Both the position numbers and the translations under genes were made by a program. Below the pieces are notes generated by a model. That model worked only from the letters and a program-made list of their open reading frames with translations, was not told the DNA's origin and did no database searches. Source: Pirellulaceae bacterium (lineage in GTDB: Bacteria; Planctomycetota; Planctomycetia; Pirellulales; Pirellulaceae). From it: 64,000 nt of DNA. Positions 45,401 to 54,689 of the stretch are shown in pieces; the stretch's first letter is position 1, and each line of letters starts with the position of its first letter. The DNA is taken from positions 1 through 64,000 of the forward strand of contig JAUXWY010000475.1 in the NCBI GenBank assembly GCA_030681235.1. The letters run 5' to 3'.

Positions 45401-46863
45401 ACGGCGGCAAAGTCAAAGTCGGCCAAGCGGTTTGCTCGTGGAATCCCTACTCGGTTCCGGTTTTGGCGGAAGTCTCTGGCAAGGTTCGATACGAAGACAT
45501 CGTCGAAGGCGAAACGATGGCGATCGAAGACGACGGCTCCGGGACCGAACGCATGGTGATTGTCTCGCACAAAGGCGAGTTCTACCCACATGTGGTCATC
45601 GAAGATGAGAACGGCAAAGCCTTGGACGTCTATTACCTGCCGGAACGCGCCAATATCATGGTGAAAGACGGTAGCCAAATTAAGGCCGGTTCCAGTGTCG
45701 CTGAGTTGCCACGCGAGGCGACGGGACAATCGGATATTACGGGTGGTTTGCCGCGGGTCACGGAAATTTTCGAGGCTCGCAAACCAAAAGAACCAGCCGT
45801 CCTGTCCGAAGTGGATGGCGTGGTCGAAATCCAAGCCGAGAAACGACGTGGAAAACGAGCCATCATCGTTCGCAGCCCCGATGGAGGAGAAGTCGAGCAC
45901 TTGGTGCCACCAGGCAAGCGGTTTTTGGTCCATTCGGGCGATCACGTCAAGGCTGGCCAATCGTTGATTGACGGTCCATTGGTGCCACACGATATTTTGC
46001 GGGTTTCCGGTGAAGAAGCGGTTCAGGAATATTTACTGAACGAAGTCCAGTCGGTCTACCGTGCGCAACGTGTGGAAATCAACGACAAGCACATCGAGAT
46101 CATCGTCGCGCGAATGTTGCGCAAGATCCGCATCGAAAAGCCGGGCGACAGCAACATGCTGCCTGGCTTGATTTGCGATCGATTCGACTTCCGGCGCGTC
46201 AATGACAACTTGAAGAACTGCGTCAAGATCGCCGACCCCGGTGACACCGAATTTGCGGTCGAAACCATTGTGCCGCGCGAGAAGTTCCAAGAGGTCAACG
46301 ACCAAACCGAGAAAATGGGCGGCAAGCCGGCCAAGGGCACTAATCCGAAGTCAGCCACCGCCTCGACGCAGCTCTTGGGTATCACGAAGGCCTCGGTTCA
46401 AAGCACCAGCTTTATCTCGGCGGCCTCCTTCCAAGAAACCACCAAGGTTTTGACGGAAGCGGCTCTCGCCAGTAAGTCGGATTACTTGGTCGGTTTGAAG
46501 GAAAACGTGATCTTGGGTCACTTGATTCCGGCCGGTACTGGGTTCCGAAAGTACTTGGAGAGCCAGGTTCAATACAATGTGGATGTGTTGAGCGATTTGG
46601 CCCAACATCAAGCCCCAACCCTGGAGCAGTCGTTCCCGCTATTGGAGCGTGATGGATCGGGGAGTTCGACCAAACCTGTCGCGGAACCGCGGCAAGCCGA
46701 ATCGACGCTGCCAGATGCCGACTCGTTCATGACTGACGACGAACGTCGCTCCATCGGTTCCTTGGACATGGAATCTGCCTTGGGAGATTTGTTCGGGACG
46801 AATCCGGGACCAGGCAAGGGCCTCCCGTCATTCGACGATGATTTTGATGATTCGGACGATTAA
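42409..46863 (+). CDS. rpoC: DNA-directed RNA polymerase subunit beta'
   Basis: 1484 residues. The zinc-binding cysteines C67-x-C69...C82-x2-C85 (CACG, CDRCG) and a second site ([11 protein letters not shown]) are intact. The catalytic magnesium motif N456-ADFDGD-Q is present. The bridge-helix and trigger-loop regions ([10 protein letters not shown]) are preserved. The last 75 residues are a Ser/Asp/Pro-rich acidic tail ([12 protein letters not shown]... DDDFDDSDD) not found in E. coli. ATG 42409 follows TAGGAG. It ends the operon: a strong terminator lies 55 bases after the stop. Spacing to rpoB is 114 bases. Confidence 0.98.
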   Translation: MAIADSSYDRVNDYSSVKISLARPQDIRAWSFGEVKKPETINYRTYRPEKDGLFCERIFGPEKDWECACGKYRGMKYKGMICDRCGVKVTHSRVRRKRMGHIELAAPVVHIWFFKAMPSRLGNLLNMKTTSLEKVIYFQDYVVTNPGETELELQQLLTEDEYRDARAKYGEKAFEAEMGAEAVRKLLCSLNLVKLSEELRVEMATTNSKQKRKDLTNRLKIVESIRDSENQPEWMVLDVIPVIPPDLRPLVLLDSGNFATSDLNDLYRRIINRNNRLRKLVDLNAPEVIIRNEKRMLQQSVDALFDNNRCKRPVLGSSNRPLKSLTDMIKGKQGRFRENLLGKRVDYSGRSVIVVGPRLKLHQCGLPKKIALELFQPFIIRRLKEKGHADTIKSAKKMLDRKDEEVWDILEQVIQNHPVLLNRAPTLHRMGIQAFEPVLVEGNAINLHPLVCRGFNADFDGDQMAVHLPLSIEAQIEAHTLMMSTNNIFAPSNGKPIMSPSQDTVMGCYYITTVLPDMKGQGMVFSSFAEVEMAYAQGVLDLHAEITYRLPKHQHSRAGEDDRSEKPGGRIQTSYGRMLFNQILDRSMDYYNYTMKSSNLSNVISDCYQLLGRRATIKLLDDMNQLGFRESTRSGLSFATDDLLTPPEKEEVIASADKEVVKFRKLYERGIITSKERYNKVLEAWTNARETITNSMMDAMKTDFRGGGYINPVFLMSDSGARGGREQIRQLAGMRGLMAKPSGEIIETPIKANFREGLNVLEYFSSTHGARKGLADTALKTADSGYLTRKLADVAQNVVITTEDCGTKQGITKGVVYRGEQIEVRLATAITGRVSLHNIVNPFTDERIVGANEMITAEGARKIEQIGLERIQVRSPMTCEASLGCCRRCYGMDMSTGSMVEEGMAVGIIAAQSIGEPGTQLTMRTFHFGGTATMANIESEAKARRGGVARFVRMHFVTNEDGENIVLTRNGEIHILDERGREVEQHRVPAGATLRVTDGGKVKVGQAVCSWNPYSVPVLAEVSGKVRYEDIVEGETMAIEDDGSGTERMVIVSHKGEFYPHVVIEDENGKALDVYYLPERANIMVKDGSQIKAGSSVAELPREATGQSDITGGLPRVTEIFEARKPKEPAVLSEVDGVVEIQAEKRRGKRAIIVRSPDGGEVEHLVPPGKRFLVHSGDHVKAGQSLIDGPLVPHDILRVSGEEAVQEYLLNEVQSVYRAQRVEINDKHIEIIVARMLRKIRIEKPGDSNMLPGLICDRFDFRRVNDNLKNCVKIADPGDTEFAVETIVPREKFQEVNDQTEKMGGKPAKGTNPKSATASTQLLGITKASVQSTSFISAASFQETTKVLTEAALASKSDYLVGLKENVILGHLIPAGTGFRKYLESQVQYNVDVLSDLAQHQAPTLEQSFPLLERDGSGSSTKPVAEPRQAESTLPDADSFMTDDERRSIGSLDMESALGDLFGTNPGPGKGLPSFDDDFDDSDD

Positions 46864-46917
46864 TGTCGCTCGCAAACGCTGCCTCGCGGCAGGGTCGCGC
46901 GATGGAGTCGAGTACTA

Positions 46918-46950
46918 AGCCCGGTGGTCAAACCACCGGGCTTTTTTTCG
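46918..46950 (+). terminator. strong intrinsic terminator after rpoC
   Basis: A perfect 10-bp GC-rich stem AGCCCGGTGG / CCACCGGGCT, a five-base loop and a run of seven or more T. Confidence 0.95.
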
Positions 46951-46977
46951 GTTGGCGTTCATTATCGTTTGGGTGGC

Positions 46978-47006
46978 CTAGATGAATCGCGGCAGGGTGT
47001 TATAAT
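46978..47006 (+). promoter_or_regulatory. candidate promoter of the E1 gene
   Basis: A consensus TATAAT (47001-47006) followed by CGA; the -35 hexamer at 17-base spacing (CTAGAT) is poor. Confidence 0.4.
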
Positions 47007-47297
47007 CGATCTGCAACGTGATCCGCTCCTGTAAAACAACTTCTAAGGAGCGTTATCCGTCTTTGATGTCGGCCTAGCCGGCGAGCGTCCCCACGGGCGC
47101 GGCGGCGGGACGTGGCTGGAAATGGCCTCGGAACCGCCGATATTGGACCTTGTCGTAGGATTGTGATTGTCGTTGTGTGAGTAGGCTTGGTGCGGCTAAT
47201 ACCGTCCCGTAAACTGATGTGGCCAGATCAGGACGCATCGGCCTGAATCGTCTGCGAAATCGCGTCATTCAGAAAGCTTGAAAGAGGAACCCAGGAA

Positions 47298-49268
47298 ATG
47301 CCGATCCAGCACGCGACCTACAACAAGGTCCAACTTTTGAAGTTGATGTACTTGAGTCGTGAAGGGGATCGTCGCGAAGGAGTGCTGCTGCGCCAGAGTA
47401 AAGGCTGGTTTCAAGTCGCCGGCATGGGCCACGAGACCTTGGCGGTCATCGCCATGCAGATGAACGACGATGACTATCTCTTCCCGTACTATCGTGATCG
47501 GGCAATGGTTTTGGCCCGCGGTGTCCGCAATATGGAATTGGCGTTGGCTTATTTTGCCAAGCGCAACAGCAACAGTGGTGGGCGGCAGATGCCGGGCCAC
47601 TACTCCTTCCGGAATCGCAACGTTTGGAGCGTTCCCACTCCGACGGCGGCCAACTTGCTACCGGCCTGCGGAGCCGCTTTGTCGATGCAAATGCGTGGTA
47701 CGGACGGTTTGGTGGTTGCGACGATTGGCGACGCGGCCACTCGACAGGGAGAGTTTTATGAGGCGGTTGCGTTTGCCGCCGAACGAAAACTGCCAATAGT
47801 GTTTGTCGTTGAAGACAATCGCTATGGGATCAGCACGAACACCGACAAGTTCAACCCGTTCAAATTGGGAATCTTTGGTCCTGGCTGCAATATCCAGATG
47901 GTCGACGCTCGGCACCCGGACCGAGTCATGGAAGCGACGACAACGGCCTTCGAGCGGGCTCGATCAGGTCAAGGCCCGACATTAATGGTTTGCGAGGTGG
48001 ATCGCCTTTGTAGTCATACAAGTAGCGACGATCATCGCGTCTATCGGCCCTTGGATGAAATTCATGCCATGACCAACCGTGACCCCATTACGGTGGTTGC
48101 TCGGGAGTTGATCGAGGCTGGCGATCTGACTGCGGAACAATGGGAAGAGGAAAAGCGCCAAATCGACGACCAGGTCGATCGAGAATACTTGCAAGCGGAA
48201 GGCGGTGAAGACCCTAAAGCCGGTGAATTAATGTTGCACATGTTCGGTGCCGACCCGGTGCCCGAAAGTGTCCCGCTGGCCGGTGGTCGCAAGTGGCGAA
48301 TGGTGGATGCCATCAATTCGGTATTCATGGCGGGCTTGCAACAGAACCCTGACTACGTCTTCTTTGGCGAAGACATCGAAGACCCGAAGGGTGGCGTGTT
48401 TCGTTTGACGGCGGGTTTGAGTGATGCGTTTCCGGAGCGAGTCTTCAACTCTCCCTTGGCCGAAGCGACCATCATGGGCGTGGGCTGCGGCATGGCGAGT
48501 GTTGGAATGCGGCCCGTCTTCGAATTACAGTTCGTGGATTTTCACGGTCCGGGCTGGAACCAAATCAGTCAAAATCTAGCGACGCTGCGATGGCGCACCT
48601 TTGGGCAATGGAGTTGCCCGATGGTGGTGTATGCTCCTTATGGAGCCTATCTGCCAGGCGGCTCGTTGTGGCACAGTCAGGCCAATGAATCCTTGTTCGC
48701 TCACATACCCGGACTGCGGGTCGTGGTGCCTAGTACACCCGAAGACGCGGCAGCTTTGATGTGGACTTCGATGCATAGTGAGAATCCCGTCATTTATCTC
48801 GTGCCAAAGCACTTGTTCCGCCAACAAATGGATGTCCCAACGGTTGTTCCGCCCGTCCCATTTGGCAAGGCTCGGATTCGACGTGCCGGCAAAGACATCA
48901 CGGTCGTAACTTGGGGAAACACGACCGAACAAGTCCTGGATGCGGCCAAGCGGTTGCAGGACGAAGTGGATGTCGAAGTGATCGACTTGCGAACGATCAT
49001 GCCGTGGGATGAAGAAACGGTCCAAAAGTCGGTCGAAAAGACGGGCCGATTGGTGGTCGTGCAAGAAGACGGTCTATCCTGTTCCGTTGGCCAAATGATC
49101 ATTGCGGAAATGCTGGGAAATGAAGATCGGTTCGGCAATTTCTTAGCAGCACCTCGACTCGTCTCGAAACCCGACGTCCATATCGGCTACAACCCGATCT
49201 ACGAGTACGGCTGTCTACCGTCTACGGCTGACGTGATGCGTGCCATCCGCGAAGTAGCCGAAAGCTGA
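47298..49268 (+). CDS. 2-oxoacid dehydrogenase E1, alpha and beta subunits fused
   Basis: 656 residues; thiamine-diphosphate enzyme that decarboxylates a 2-oxoacid (pyruvate or a branched-chain oxoacid) and passes the acyl group to an E2 lipoyl protein. The N-terminal half (to about 330) is the alpha subunit: YRDRAMVLARG, MPGHYS, and the cofactor region IGDAATRQGEFYEA...EDNRYGIS. The C-terminal half is the beta subunit: MVDAINSVFMAGL, FGEDIEDPKGGVFRLTAGL, RVFNSPLAEATIMGVGCGMA, PIEYEYG-like ending. The third position of the usual GDG motif is A. E. coli AceE is also a single chain but of another type; this fusion resembles BkdA-BkdB joined end to end. No E2 or E3 gene is nearby. GAGGAACCCAGGAA precedes the ATG. 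Confidence 0.9.
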   Translation: MPIQHATYNKVQLLKLMYLSREGDRREGVLLRQSKGWFQVAGMGHETLAVIAMQMNDDDYLFPYYRDRAMVLARGVRNMELALAYFAKRNSNSGGRQMPGHYSFRNRNVWSVPTPTAANLLPACGAALSMQMRGTDGLVVATIGDAATRQGEFYEAVAFAAERKLPIVFVVEDNRYGISTNTDKFNPFKLGIFGPGCNIQMVDARHPDRVMEATTTAFERARSGQGPTLMVCEVDRLCSHTSSDDHRVYRPLDEIHAMTNRDPITVVARELIEAGDLTAEQWEEEKRQIDDQVDREYLQAEGGEDPKAGELMLHMFGADPVPESVPLAGGRKWRMVDAINSVFMAGLQQNPDYVFFGEDIEDPKGGVFRLTAGLSDAFPERVFNSPLAEATIMGVGCGMASVGMRPVFELQFVDFHGPGWNQISQNLATLRWRTFGQWSCPMVVYAPYGAYLPGGSLWHSQANESLFAHIPGLRVVVPSTPEDAAALMWTSMHSENPVIYLVPKHLFRQQMDVPTVVPPVPFGKARIRRAGKDITVVTWGNTTEQVLDAAKRLQDEVDVEVIDLRTIMPWDEETVQKSVEKTGRLVVVQEDGLSCSVGQMIIAEMLGNEDRFGNFLAAPRLVSKPDVHIGYNPIYEYGCLPSTADVMRAIREVAES

Positions 49269-50417
49269 TTAACCGTCGTTCTCGGCTGCCGCCTCAGCTG
49301 CGACCGTCGTAGGCTTCTCATTGAGCCGCCGTTTGATGACGCGAAGCCATTCACGGGAACGGACGGTTGTTCGGCTGAACCAGTTATCGAGGCTGACTTC
49401 GACACGTTGGCAGAGATAGCTCTCACGACACCACTTCATATTCGCCGCATTGAGTTCGCCCACGGTATCGATCCAGTCGGCTTCTTGTTTCTGGATTAGA
49501 TCTTGAATCACAAGACTGTTGAGAACGTGGCCGGGGCTGTAGCTTGTATATTCGGGGTGATACGAAACTTTGAGGGACGTTGCCACTCGTTGTTTGAGAT
49601 AACCCAAGTCGTAGGCAATCACGCGTCCATCCAGCTCCAAAGTGTAAAACCGCAATTCGCCGGTTTGATACAAATGTTGCAGTAGTTTCTCGTAGTAGCT
49701 TTTAGCACCGGAATTGGCGGCCAGATCGCTGCCGTTTTGCCCTTTCCAACCCAAAGATTCGACCTCAAGACATTTGGCCCAGGCGGATTCAACTTCGGAC
49801 CAATCCGCCGAATGGAGTGTCTTCATTTGCCAACTGCCAACTTCGCCTAACTGCTCTCCTGCACGACGGATAAAGCGGCGACGTTTCTTCGACCAATCCT
49901 TGGTAAAGGCCTCCCACGTGGGCTCGAGGACGGTCTTGCCAACTTGAAACTGATCCACGAAATTGGCCACTCGACTGCCAGAATCAGCGGTTCGGCTTAA
50001 CGCTTGGACCAGTGGGTCGTCGTGCGAGACGAGGTCAAACGTCAACATCATCGCCCCCGTTCGGCTGATGCTGGTCAAGAGTTCATTCACCGTCGTCGTG
50101 GCATCGTGGTCGGGCGAAACCAATCCTGTCAGTCCGAGACACCACGGACTTGAGAAGTTATGTGCCGTTGGCAACATTCTCCACAGTCGATGTTGGTAAG
50201 TGGGCAATGCCGCGACCCATTGCTCGGTGGCACGGTCAACGAGCACGTGAACCTGAACGGCCTCGGACGGCAAGAAGGCTTGCCAATAGGCCACGATCAA
50301 TTCGTGCTGGGCTGTGGCTCGGTGTTGAGGGCAGCGGTTGTACAGATCCGTCCACGAAGCTTGGCACGCTTGAAACTCTGCCAACGACCGAATCACTCGA
50401 GTATGATAGGAACCCAT
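49269..50417 (-). CDS. GNAT/FemAB-like acetyltransferase (BioF2-like), second copy
   Basis: 382 residues of the acetyltransferase family used in cellulose and exopolysaccharide biosynthesis (Acetyltransf_6, BioF2-like). Diagnostic stretches: WSKKRRRFIRRAGEQLG (in the middle), YYEKLLQHLYQTGELRFYTLELDGRVIAYDLGY, and YSPGHVLNSLVIQDLI. Likely transfers an acyl or aminoacyl group onto a cell-surface glycan or lipid carrier. It is 25-30 percent-like in arrangement to the 406-residue upstream neighbour, judged by eye only, so the two are paralogues. Only three bases separate it from that gene, so they are one transcript. Its stop codon abuts that of the convergent E1 gene with no gap. Confidence 0.82.
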   Translation of the reverse strand: MGSYHTRVIRSLAEFQACQASWTDLYNRCPQHRATAQHELIVAYWQAFLPSEAVQVHVLVDRATEQWVAALPTYQHRLWRMLPTAHNFSSPWCLGLTGLVSPDHDATTTVNELLTSISRTGAMMLTFDLVSHDDPLVQALSRTADSGSRVANFVDQFQVGKTVLEPTWEAFTKDWSKKRRRFIRRAGEQLGEVGSWQMKTLHSADWSEVESAWAKCLEVESLGWKGQNGSDLAANSGAKSYYEKLLQHLYQTGELRFYTLELDGRVIAYDLGYLKQRVATSLKVSYHPEYTSYSPGHVLNSLVIQDLIQKQEADWIDTVGELNAANMKWCRESYLCQRVEVSLDNWFSRTTVRSREWLRVIKRRLNEKPTTVAAEAAAENDG

Positions 50418-50420
50418 GGT

Positions 50421-51641
50421 TTAGTCTTGTTCCGTGCTAGTGGAATTGAAATCATTTTGAAACCATTGTTTGACGCGACGTCCAACCGCCAACATGTGTG
50501 CCCTAACTTGCGAGGTCATGCGCGGGTTCCATAAACGAGTCCGCACCAACGGGACGGCTTGGGCACCCAAGCGAGCTTTGTAGGGCTCGTTGCCGCGCAA
50601 GAAGTCGAAGTTGCTTGCACCTTGCGATTGAGCTTGGCTGAGCAGGATCGCATTGATGACGTGTCCAGGTTCCAATTTGATGTAATCGGTGTCCATTCCC
50701 GTTTGATACAGAAACCTCGTGTTTTGAACCTGCATTTGCAAGGCGACCGCGATCGTGTGTTCCTTGCAGCGTAGCTCTACTAACGACGCTTGCCCAAGTT
50801 CCGCCAATCTAAAAACCGCTCGGCGCAGGAACTGCTCAAATGGTCCTTCTGCAAAGCAACCCGGTTCGCCTTTTTGATATCGTCGCTTCTGGTGCAGACT
50901 GACGAATTCCTGCCAATGTGCCACAACATCGTCGTGTTGGTCCCAAACCTGACAGGTCATCGCGCCCGATTGCAAGTTCTTGATGGCATTTCGAGCGCGA
51001 CGCCTTCCGCGATGACTCAGTCTCGATACGTACTCATCCCATGTCGACGGAAACTCGACGACCCAACAACTTTCTAATGGCGCAATCTCTTCGGTCCAAC
51101 CTCGTTGGGCCAACACGTCTTGCCAGGCGGTGACGCCCGAGGCATTGGCGTGATGTCCCTCCAATTCGATCAGGTCGATCGAGCCAAAGCTTCGACGGAA
51201 ATCCGCAGAGTCGAGCCAGTGAGTTAAAGCTTGAGCGACTCGCGGAGCATCGCTGGGGCGACAAAAAATATCCAGGTAGTCGGTGCAGGTCGTGCCGCTG
51301 CCGAGAAATCGGAGCGTCGTTCCCTTCCAAGAGTGTTCGACGAAACATGGTGCAAACCCTACGACTTGGTGCGCGTCGCTAATCCGAGCGATGGCCAATT
51401 GACCATGCTGGCTTCCCATTTCTTCCCACCAGGAACGGAGCCATGCTTGGCTGTGCAGTGGGTGCCCTTGGGTTAGTCGGGACCAATCGGAATCGTTGGC
51501 TTGCCACTTGCACACCGAATCGATCAATGTCACCGTCAAAGCACTCTGGGGCACCTGTTCGGTTTCTGGAAACAATGCAATCGCCACGGCGAAATCTTGG
51601 GCCGTATTGGTAAGTTCGGTAAGTGTGGACGTTATGGTCAT
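50421..51641 (-). CDS. GNAT/FemAB-like acetyltransferase (BioF2-like), first copy
   Basis: 406 residues from ATG 51641. Features in order: HPLHSQAWLRSWWEEM, a CFVEHSWKGTTLRFLGSG strand region, LSHRGRRRARNAIKNLQ, HQKRRYQKGEPGCF, VELRCKEHTIAVALQMQ, and a closing YIKLEPGHVINAILLSQ that matches YSPGHVLNSLVIQ in the downstream copy. The start codon overlaps the acyltransferase stop as ATGA, so the two are translationally coupled. The longer frame from 52175 runs back inside the acyltransferase gene and is rejected. Likely a surface-glycan-modifying transferase. Confidence 0.82.
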   Translation of the reverse strand: MTITSTLTELTNTAQDFAVAIALFPETEQVPQSALTVTLIDSVCKWQANDSDWSRLTQGHPLHSQAWLRSWWEEMGSQHGQLAIARISDAHQVVGFAPCFVEHSWKGTTLRFLGSGTTCTDYLDIFCRPSDAPRVAQALTHWLDSADFRRSFGSIDLIELEGHHANASGVTAWQDVLAQRGWTEEIAPLESCWVVEFPSTWDEYVSRLSHRGRRRARNAIKNLQSGAMTCQVWDQHDDVVAHWQEFVSLHQKRRYQKGEPGCFAEGPFEQFLRRAVFRLAELGQASLVELRCKEHTIAVALQMQVQNTRFLYQTGMDTDYIKLEPGHVINAILLSQAQSQGASNFDFLRGNEPYKARLGAQAVPLVRTRLWNPRMTSQVRAHMLAVGRRVKQWFQNDFNSTSTEQD

Positions 51642-52798
51642 CGAAAACTCTCTTTCGCGGGGTTTCCTGGGACCGAACTGTGTTGCCTCAACCAGCCCAT
51701 TTGTTGTCTCGTGTGTAACCAGACCGCCGCGAATTGCCAAACGCGCTGGACCATCCGGCCCAACGGACGTTCGATGATGTGGGCGGCCAATGCCGAAATC
51801 GCAATGACCAAAATCGACGCGAGCACAAAGCACGCCAATGGAGACAATCCCGCCTGATGCAGATAGTAAATCATGACGGTCCCCAAATTGTTGTGCAACA
51901 AATATAGCGAGTAAGAAATACCACTGATGAACAGCAAGGGCTTGGCTCTTAGGATTGGTAGCTTTCCGTATTGGCAGGCGACTAACAAGCCGATCAATAG
52001 AACGGTAGCAAAAGGCGAACCATGACGCAATTCGATCGCGTGGTAGACGGCGGCAGCCACCGCGATGCCACATCCGTACTTCACCCACCGTTTCCGTTCC
52101 AAGTAACCTTGGTGGATCAACATCCCCATCGCAAACAACGGGAAGTACTCGACAATTAGGGCGTCTTTCAACCACTGGATACCCTGATACCAGCTCGCCC
52201 CGACAAGTGACTCGTCAATTCGATTCGCAAACATGCCATACGTGAAGCAGAATGCCATGCAGCACATGATCGGCCAAAACGGACGCTTCAACGCCCCTAG
52301 CGTGAAGAGCAACAACAACACGACATAGAATTGCAATTCGACCTGCAACGTCCAAGTGACAGGCTCGATGCATTCATATCCTAAAAGACTAGGCAGCAAG
52401 GTGGCATTCGCCGCAACGGTCGCGGCCGATAGTTGGACGTGATCCCGCAGTGGCATCAACTGAACCAACAGCAGATTTAGCCCCAAAACCAACAGGAAAG
52501 GTGGCAAAATGCGAATGAATCGACTCTGAACATAATAGGAGGCCGACTGTTTTCTCATTAGCGTCATGGCGTTGACCAGTCCGCTTAACATGAAAAACAA
52601 CTGCGTGCCATACTTGCCGTACGGATACTGGAACAGAATATCGGAGTTGAACCCGTACTTCTCACTGTAGACCCACGTAAAGTGGAACAGCATGAGATTG
52701 ATTGCCGCGATCGCACGAAGAGAATCCAACTCGAAAATGCGGGACGATTTCGGAACGATTGGATCCGTTGCGGTAGTGGTTGTCGAATTGGATTCCAT
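51638..52798 (-). CDS. membrane acyltransferase (acyltransferase 3 / OafA type)
   Basis: 386 residues with about ten membrane segments; family of O-acyl transferases that add acetyl or other acyl groups to surface polysaccharides. The N-terminal signature is FELDSLRAIAAINLMLFH with the usual R and H, followed by FFMLSGLVNAMTL and YYVQSRFIRILPPF. ATG 52798; TTG 52804 in frame is less likely. No strong ribosome site was seen. It heads a three-gene unit with the two GNAT-type genes, pointing to stepwise modification of one surface polymer. A Wzx-type flippase lies divergently next to it. Confidence 0.88.
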   Translation of the reverse strand: MESNSTTTTATDPIVPKSSRIFELDSLRAIAAINLMLFHFTWVYSEKYGFNSDILFQYPYGKYGTQLFFMLSGLVNAMTLMRKQSASYYVQSRFIRILPPFLLVLGLNLLLVQLMPLRDHVQLSAATVAANATLLPSLLGYECIEPVTWTLQVELQFYVVLLLLFTLGALKRPFWPIMCCMAFCFTYGMFANRIDESLVGASWYQGIQWLKDALIVEYFPLFAMGMLIHQGYLERKRWVKYGCGIAVAAAVYHAIELRHGSPFATVLLIGLLVACQYGKLPILRAKPLLFISGISYSLYLLHNNLGTVMIYYLHQAGLSPLACFVLASILVIAISALAAHIIERPLGRMVQRVWQFAAVWLHTRQQMGWLRQHSSVPGNPAKESFR

Positions 52799-53148
52799 CA
52801 GCAACAGTTTCCAGTTTATGCTAATTGCTAGTTCGACTTGCCATTGTTCCAGAGTACTACTCTCGGCTCAGTACGCACCGTCAACCAGAGACATCTACAT
52901 TAAGTCAGCGAGTACCTAGCTTATCTGTGACATATGCGATCTCCGGCATCTGCCGCAACTTCGATTTATCTGCGACGCCGTGCCGTTTGCATGGATTGTT
53001 GGGTTTGTGTCGACTATGAAGGCTGCTGATTCATCAATCTTTTCGCTATTTGAAACGTATAATCGACCTGGGAGATTTTCCCCAAACTTCCCGAATCTAG
53101 CTGTAGCGACAGTCGCAAGACTTCCTAAGTGAAGGATGCCATCCATTC
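52799..53148. other. divergent intergenic region
   Basis: Lies between the acyltransferase operon and the flippase gene and should hold both promoters. A TATAAT box is at 53058-53063. No gene is seen. Confidence 0.5.
53035..53063 (+). promoter_or_regulatory. candidate promoter of the flippase gene
   Basis: TATAAT at 53058-53063 followed by CGA, 86 bases before the ATG; no good -35. The same TATAATCGA string occurs at 47001. Confidence 0.35.
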
Positions 53149-54675
53149 ATGTCTGTTTCGGCGCCCCCTGCTGATGCCTGTTCCCCGCGTCCCGATCAAT
53201 CAGGTCGGCTAGTCGATACTTTGCTCACCAGCATGGTGGCATTGCTGCTGCTTACAGTCGGTCAGAAACTCATTGGCTTTGTTCGTTCCATCGTTGTCTG
53301 CCGACTATTGCCTCCCGAAGAACTAGGCACTTGGTCGATGCTGCAAGCTTTGGTCATGACGGTTTCGCCGATCTTGCTGCTCAGTATTCCCGCGTGTTTC
53401 GGTCGCTACTTCGCCACCTACCAACAACGGGGGCAGTTGGCAAATTTCATCAAACAGTCCAGCATTCTTTGCAGCATTAGTCTCGGCATCGGATTGGTTG
53501 GATTGTGGTTCTATCGGGCACCCATTGCGCAGTTGGCGTTGGGCGACTCGCAGTTGAGTTATTTGGTCGTGTATGCGGGTCTGGCGTTGATCCCGTTCGC
53601 GATGTTTTCATTTTTGTCCGAATTGCTTTTGGCGCTGCGGTATGGTCGAGCAGCATCGCGAGCAAATTTTATCAGTACGATCACGCTGACATTTTTTTCG
53701 CTCGGGTTATTACTTTGTTTTCCGCCGACGGCAGTCGTGATGCTGATCGCTTTCGCCTTATCATTCACCATTCCGCTAGTGTTGTGCCTGGGAGCTTATC
53801 GTAAAGCCATTAACGAACTGCCGGAAAACGAGAGTCGACTATACTGGGGGCCAACGTGGACTTGGATGTTCCCGATCATTCTGATGTTCTGGTTTTCCGA
53901 CCTACTGACCAACCTATTTTTCACTGTCGACAAGTACATGATTGTGAATTTAGCGAGGGTCCCAGCGCAAAACGTATTGGCCGAAATTGGTGCTTACGAA
54001 GCGATGCATGTTTTGACGGGCATCTTCTTTTTCGTTTCATTGTGGATTGGCAAAACGCTCTTGCCGTACATGGCCCAAGAATGGGAAGAAGGGCGTCAGA
54101 GCGAAGTGAGCGTCCAGGCTAATCTGTCGATCAAGTTGGTTGGATTTTCGTCCTTGGCAGCCGGGGTGGTCATGACTTCGGTCGCTGGACCACTCGCTCA
54201 CATGCTCTTCCACGGAAAATACGATTCGGCCGTTTTTCTGATTCCGTACCTGGTCTATTTCTATGTGGGCTGCGGTACCACCATCATGTTGATGAACTAC
54301 TACTGGTGCGCTGGTATTGCCGCTTGGTCGACGCTTCCGCTGATCTTGGGGTTAACCGTGAACTGTGCTACCAATTACTTCCTCATCCCGGAGTATGGCG
54401 TCGAGGGCGCTGCCATCGGTACGACCTGCGGAATGATCTGCCAAGTCATCAGCCTCTTAGCCATCGCGGCCTGGCGAGGGTTGGGGCTCGATCTGGGAGT
54501 GATCGGTTTCCTATTGGCCAGTTCGTTGTTGGTAGTGGACCGCAGTGGTAACTTGTGTTGGTTTGCGTTACTGGCCGTCGTAGTCGGTTTCTCTGGACTC
54601 TTCTCGCTGGAAGAACAAGCCAGGCTGAAGCAAGCCTATGCTGCAATCACTGCCAAGCTCCGTCGGTCAACCTAA
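53149..54675 (+). CDS. polysaccharide flippase, Wzx/MATE-like
   Basis: 508 residues with about 12-14 hydrophobic segments. The beginning (LLLTVGQKLIGFVRSIVVCRLLPPEELGTWSMLQALV) is that of the oligosaccharide flippase/MVF family, which moves lipid-linked repeat units across the inner membrane. DKYMIVNLARVPAQNVLAEIGAYEAM is the conserved central region. No polymerase (Wzy) or glycosyltransferase genes adjoin it here, so the export system would be split. The divergent acyltransferase-GNAT operon may modify the same polymer. Confidence 0.85.
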   Translation: MSVSAPPADACSPRPDQSGRLVDTLLTSMVALLLLTVGQKLIGFVRSIVVCRLLPPEELGTWSMLQALVMTVSPILLLSIPACFGRYFATYQQRGQLANFIKQSSILCSISLGIGLVGLWFYRAPIAQLALGDSQLSYLVVYAGLALIPFAMFSFLSELLLALRYGRAASRANFISTITLTFFSLGLLLCFPPTAVVMLIAFALSFTIPLVLCLGAYRKAINELPENESRLYWGPTWTWMFPIILMFWFSDLLTNLFFTVDKYMIVNLARVPAQNVLAEIGAYEAMHVLTGIFFFVSLWIGKTLLPYMAQEWEEGRQSEVSVQANLSIKLVGFSSLAAGVVMTSVAGPLAHMLFHGKYDSAVFLIPYLVYFYVGCGTTIMLMNYYWCAGIAAWSTLPLILGLTVNCATNYFLIPEYGVEGAAIGTTCGMICQVISLLAIAAWRGLGLDLGVIGFLLASSLLVVDRSGNLCWFALLAVVVGFSGLFSLEEQARLKQAYAAITAKLRRST

Positions 54676-54689
54676 AGACTCCGTCGCTA

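Larger units (their letters stand above)
46864..47297. other. intergenic region after rpoC
   Basis: Contains the rpoC terminator and a TATAAT box at 47001-47006 that may start the next transcript, with a leader of about 290 bases. No gene is seen. Confidence 0.55.

Noticed and set aside
47074..47268. 64-codon minus-strand frame after rpoC
   Set aside because: No ribosome site, Arg/Pro-rich product without homology; taken as leader sequence of the E1 gene.
51642..52175. Long N-terminal extension of the first GNAT gene
   Set aside because: It overlaps the acyltransferase gene in another frame and has no family similarity; the ATGA overlap fixes the start at 51641.
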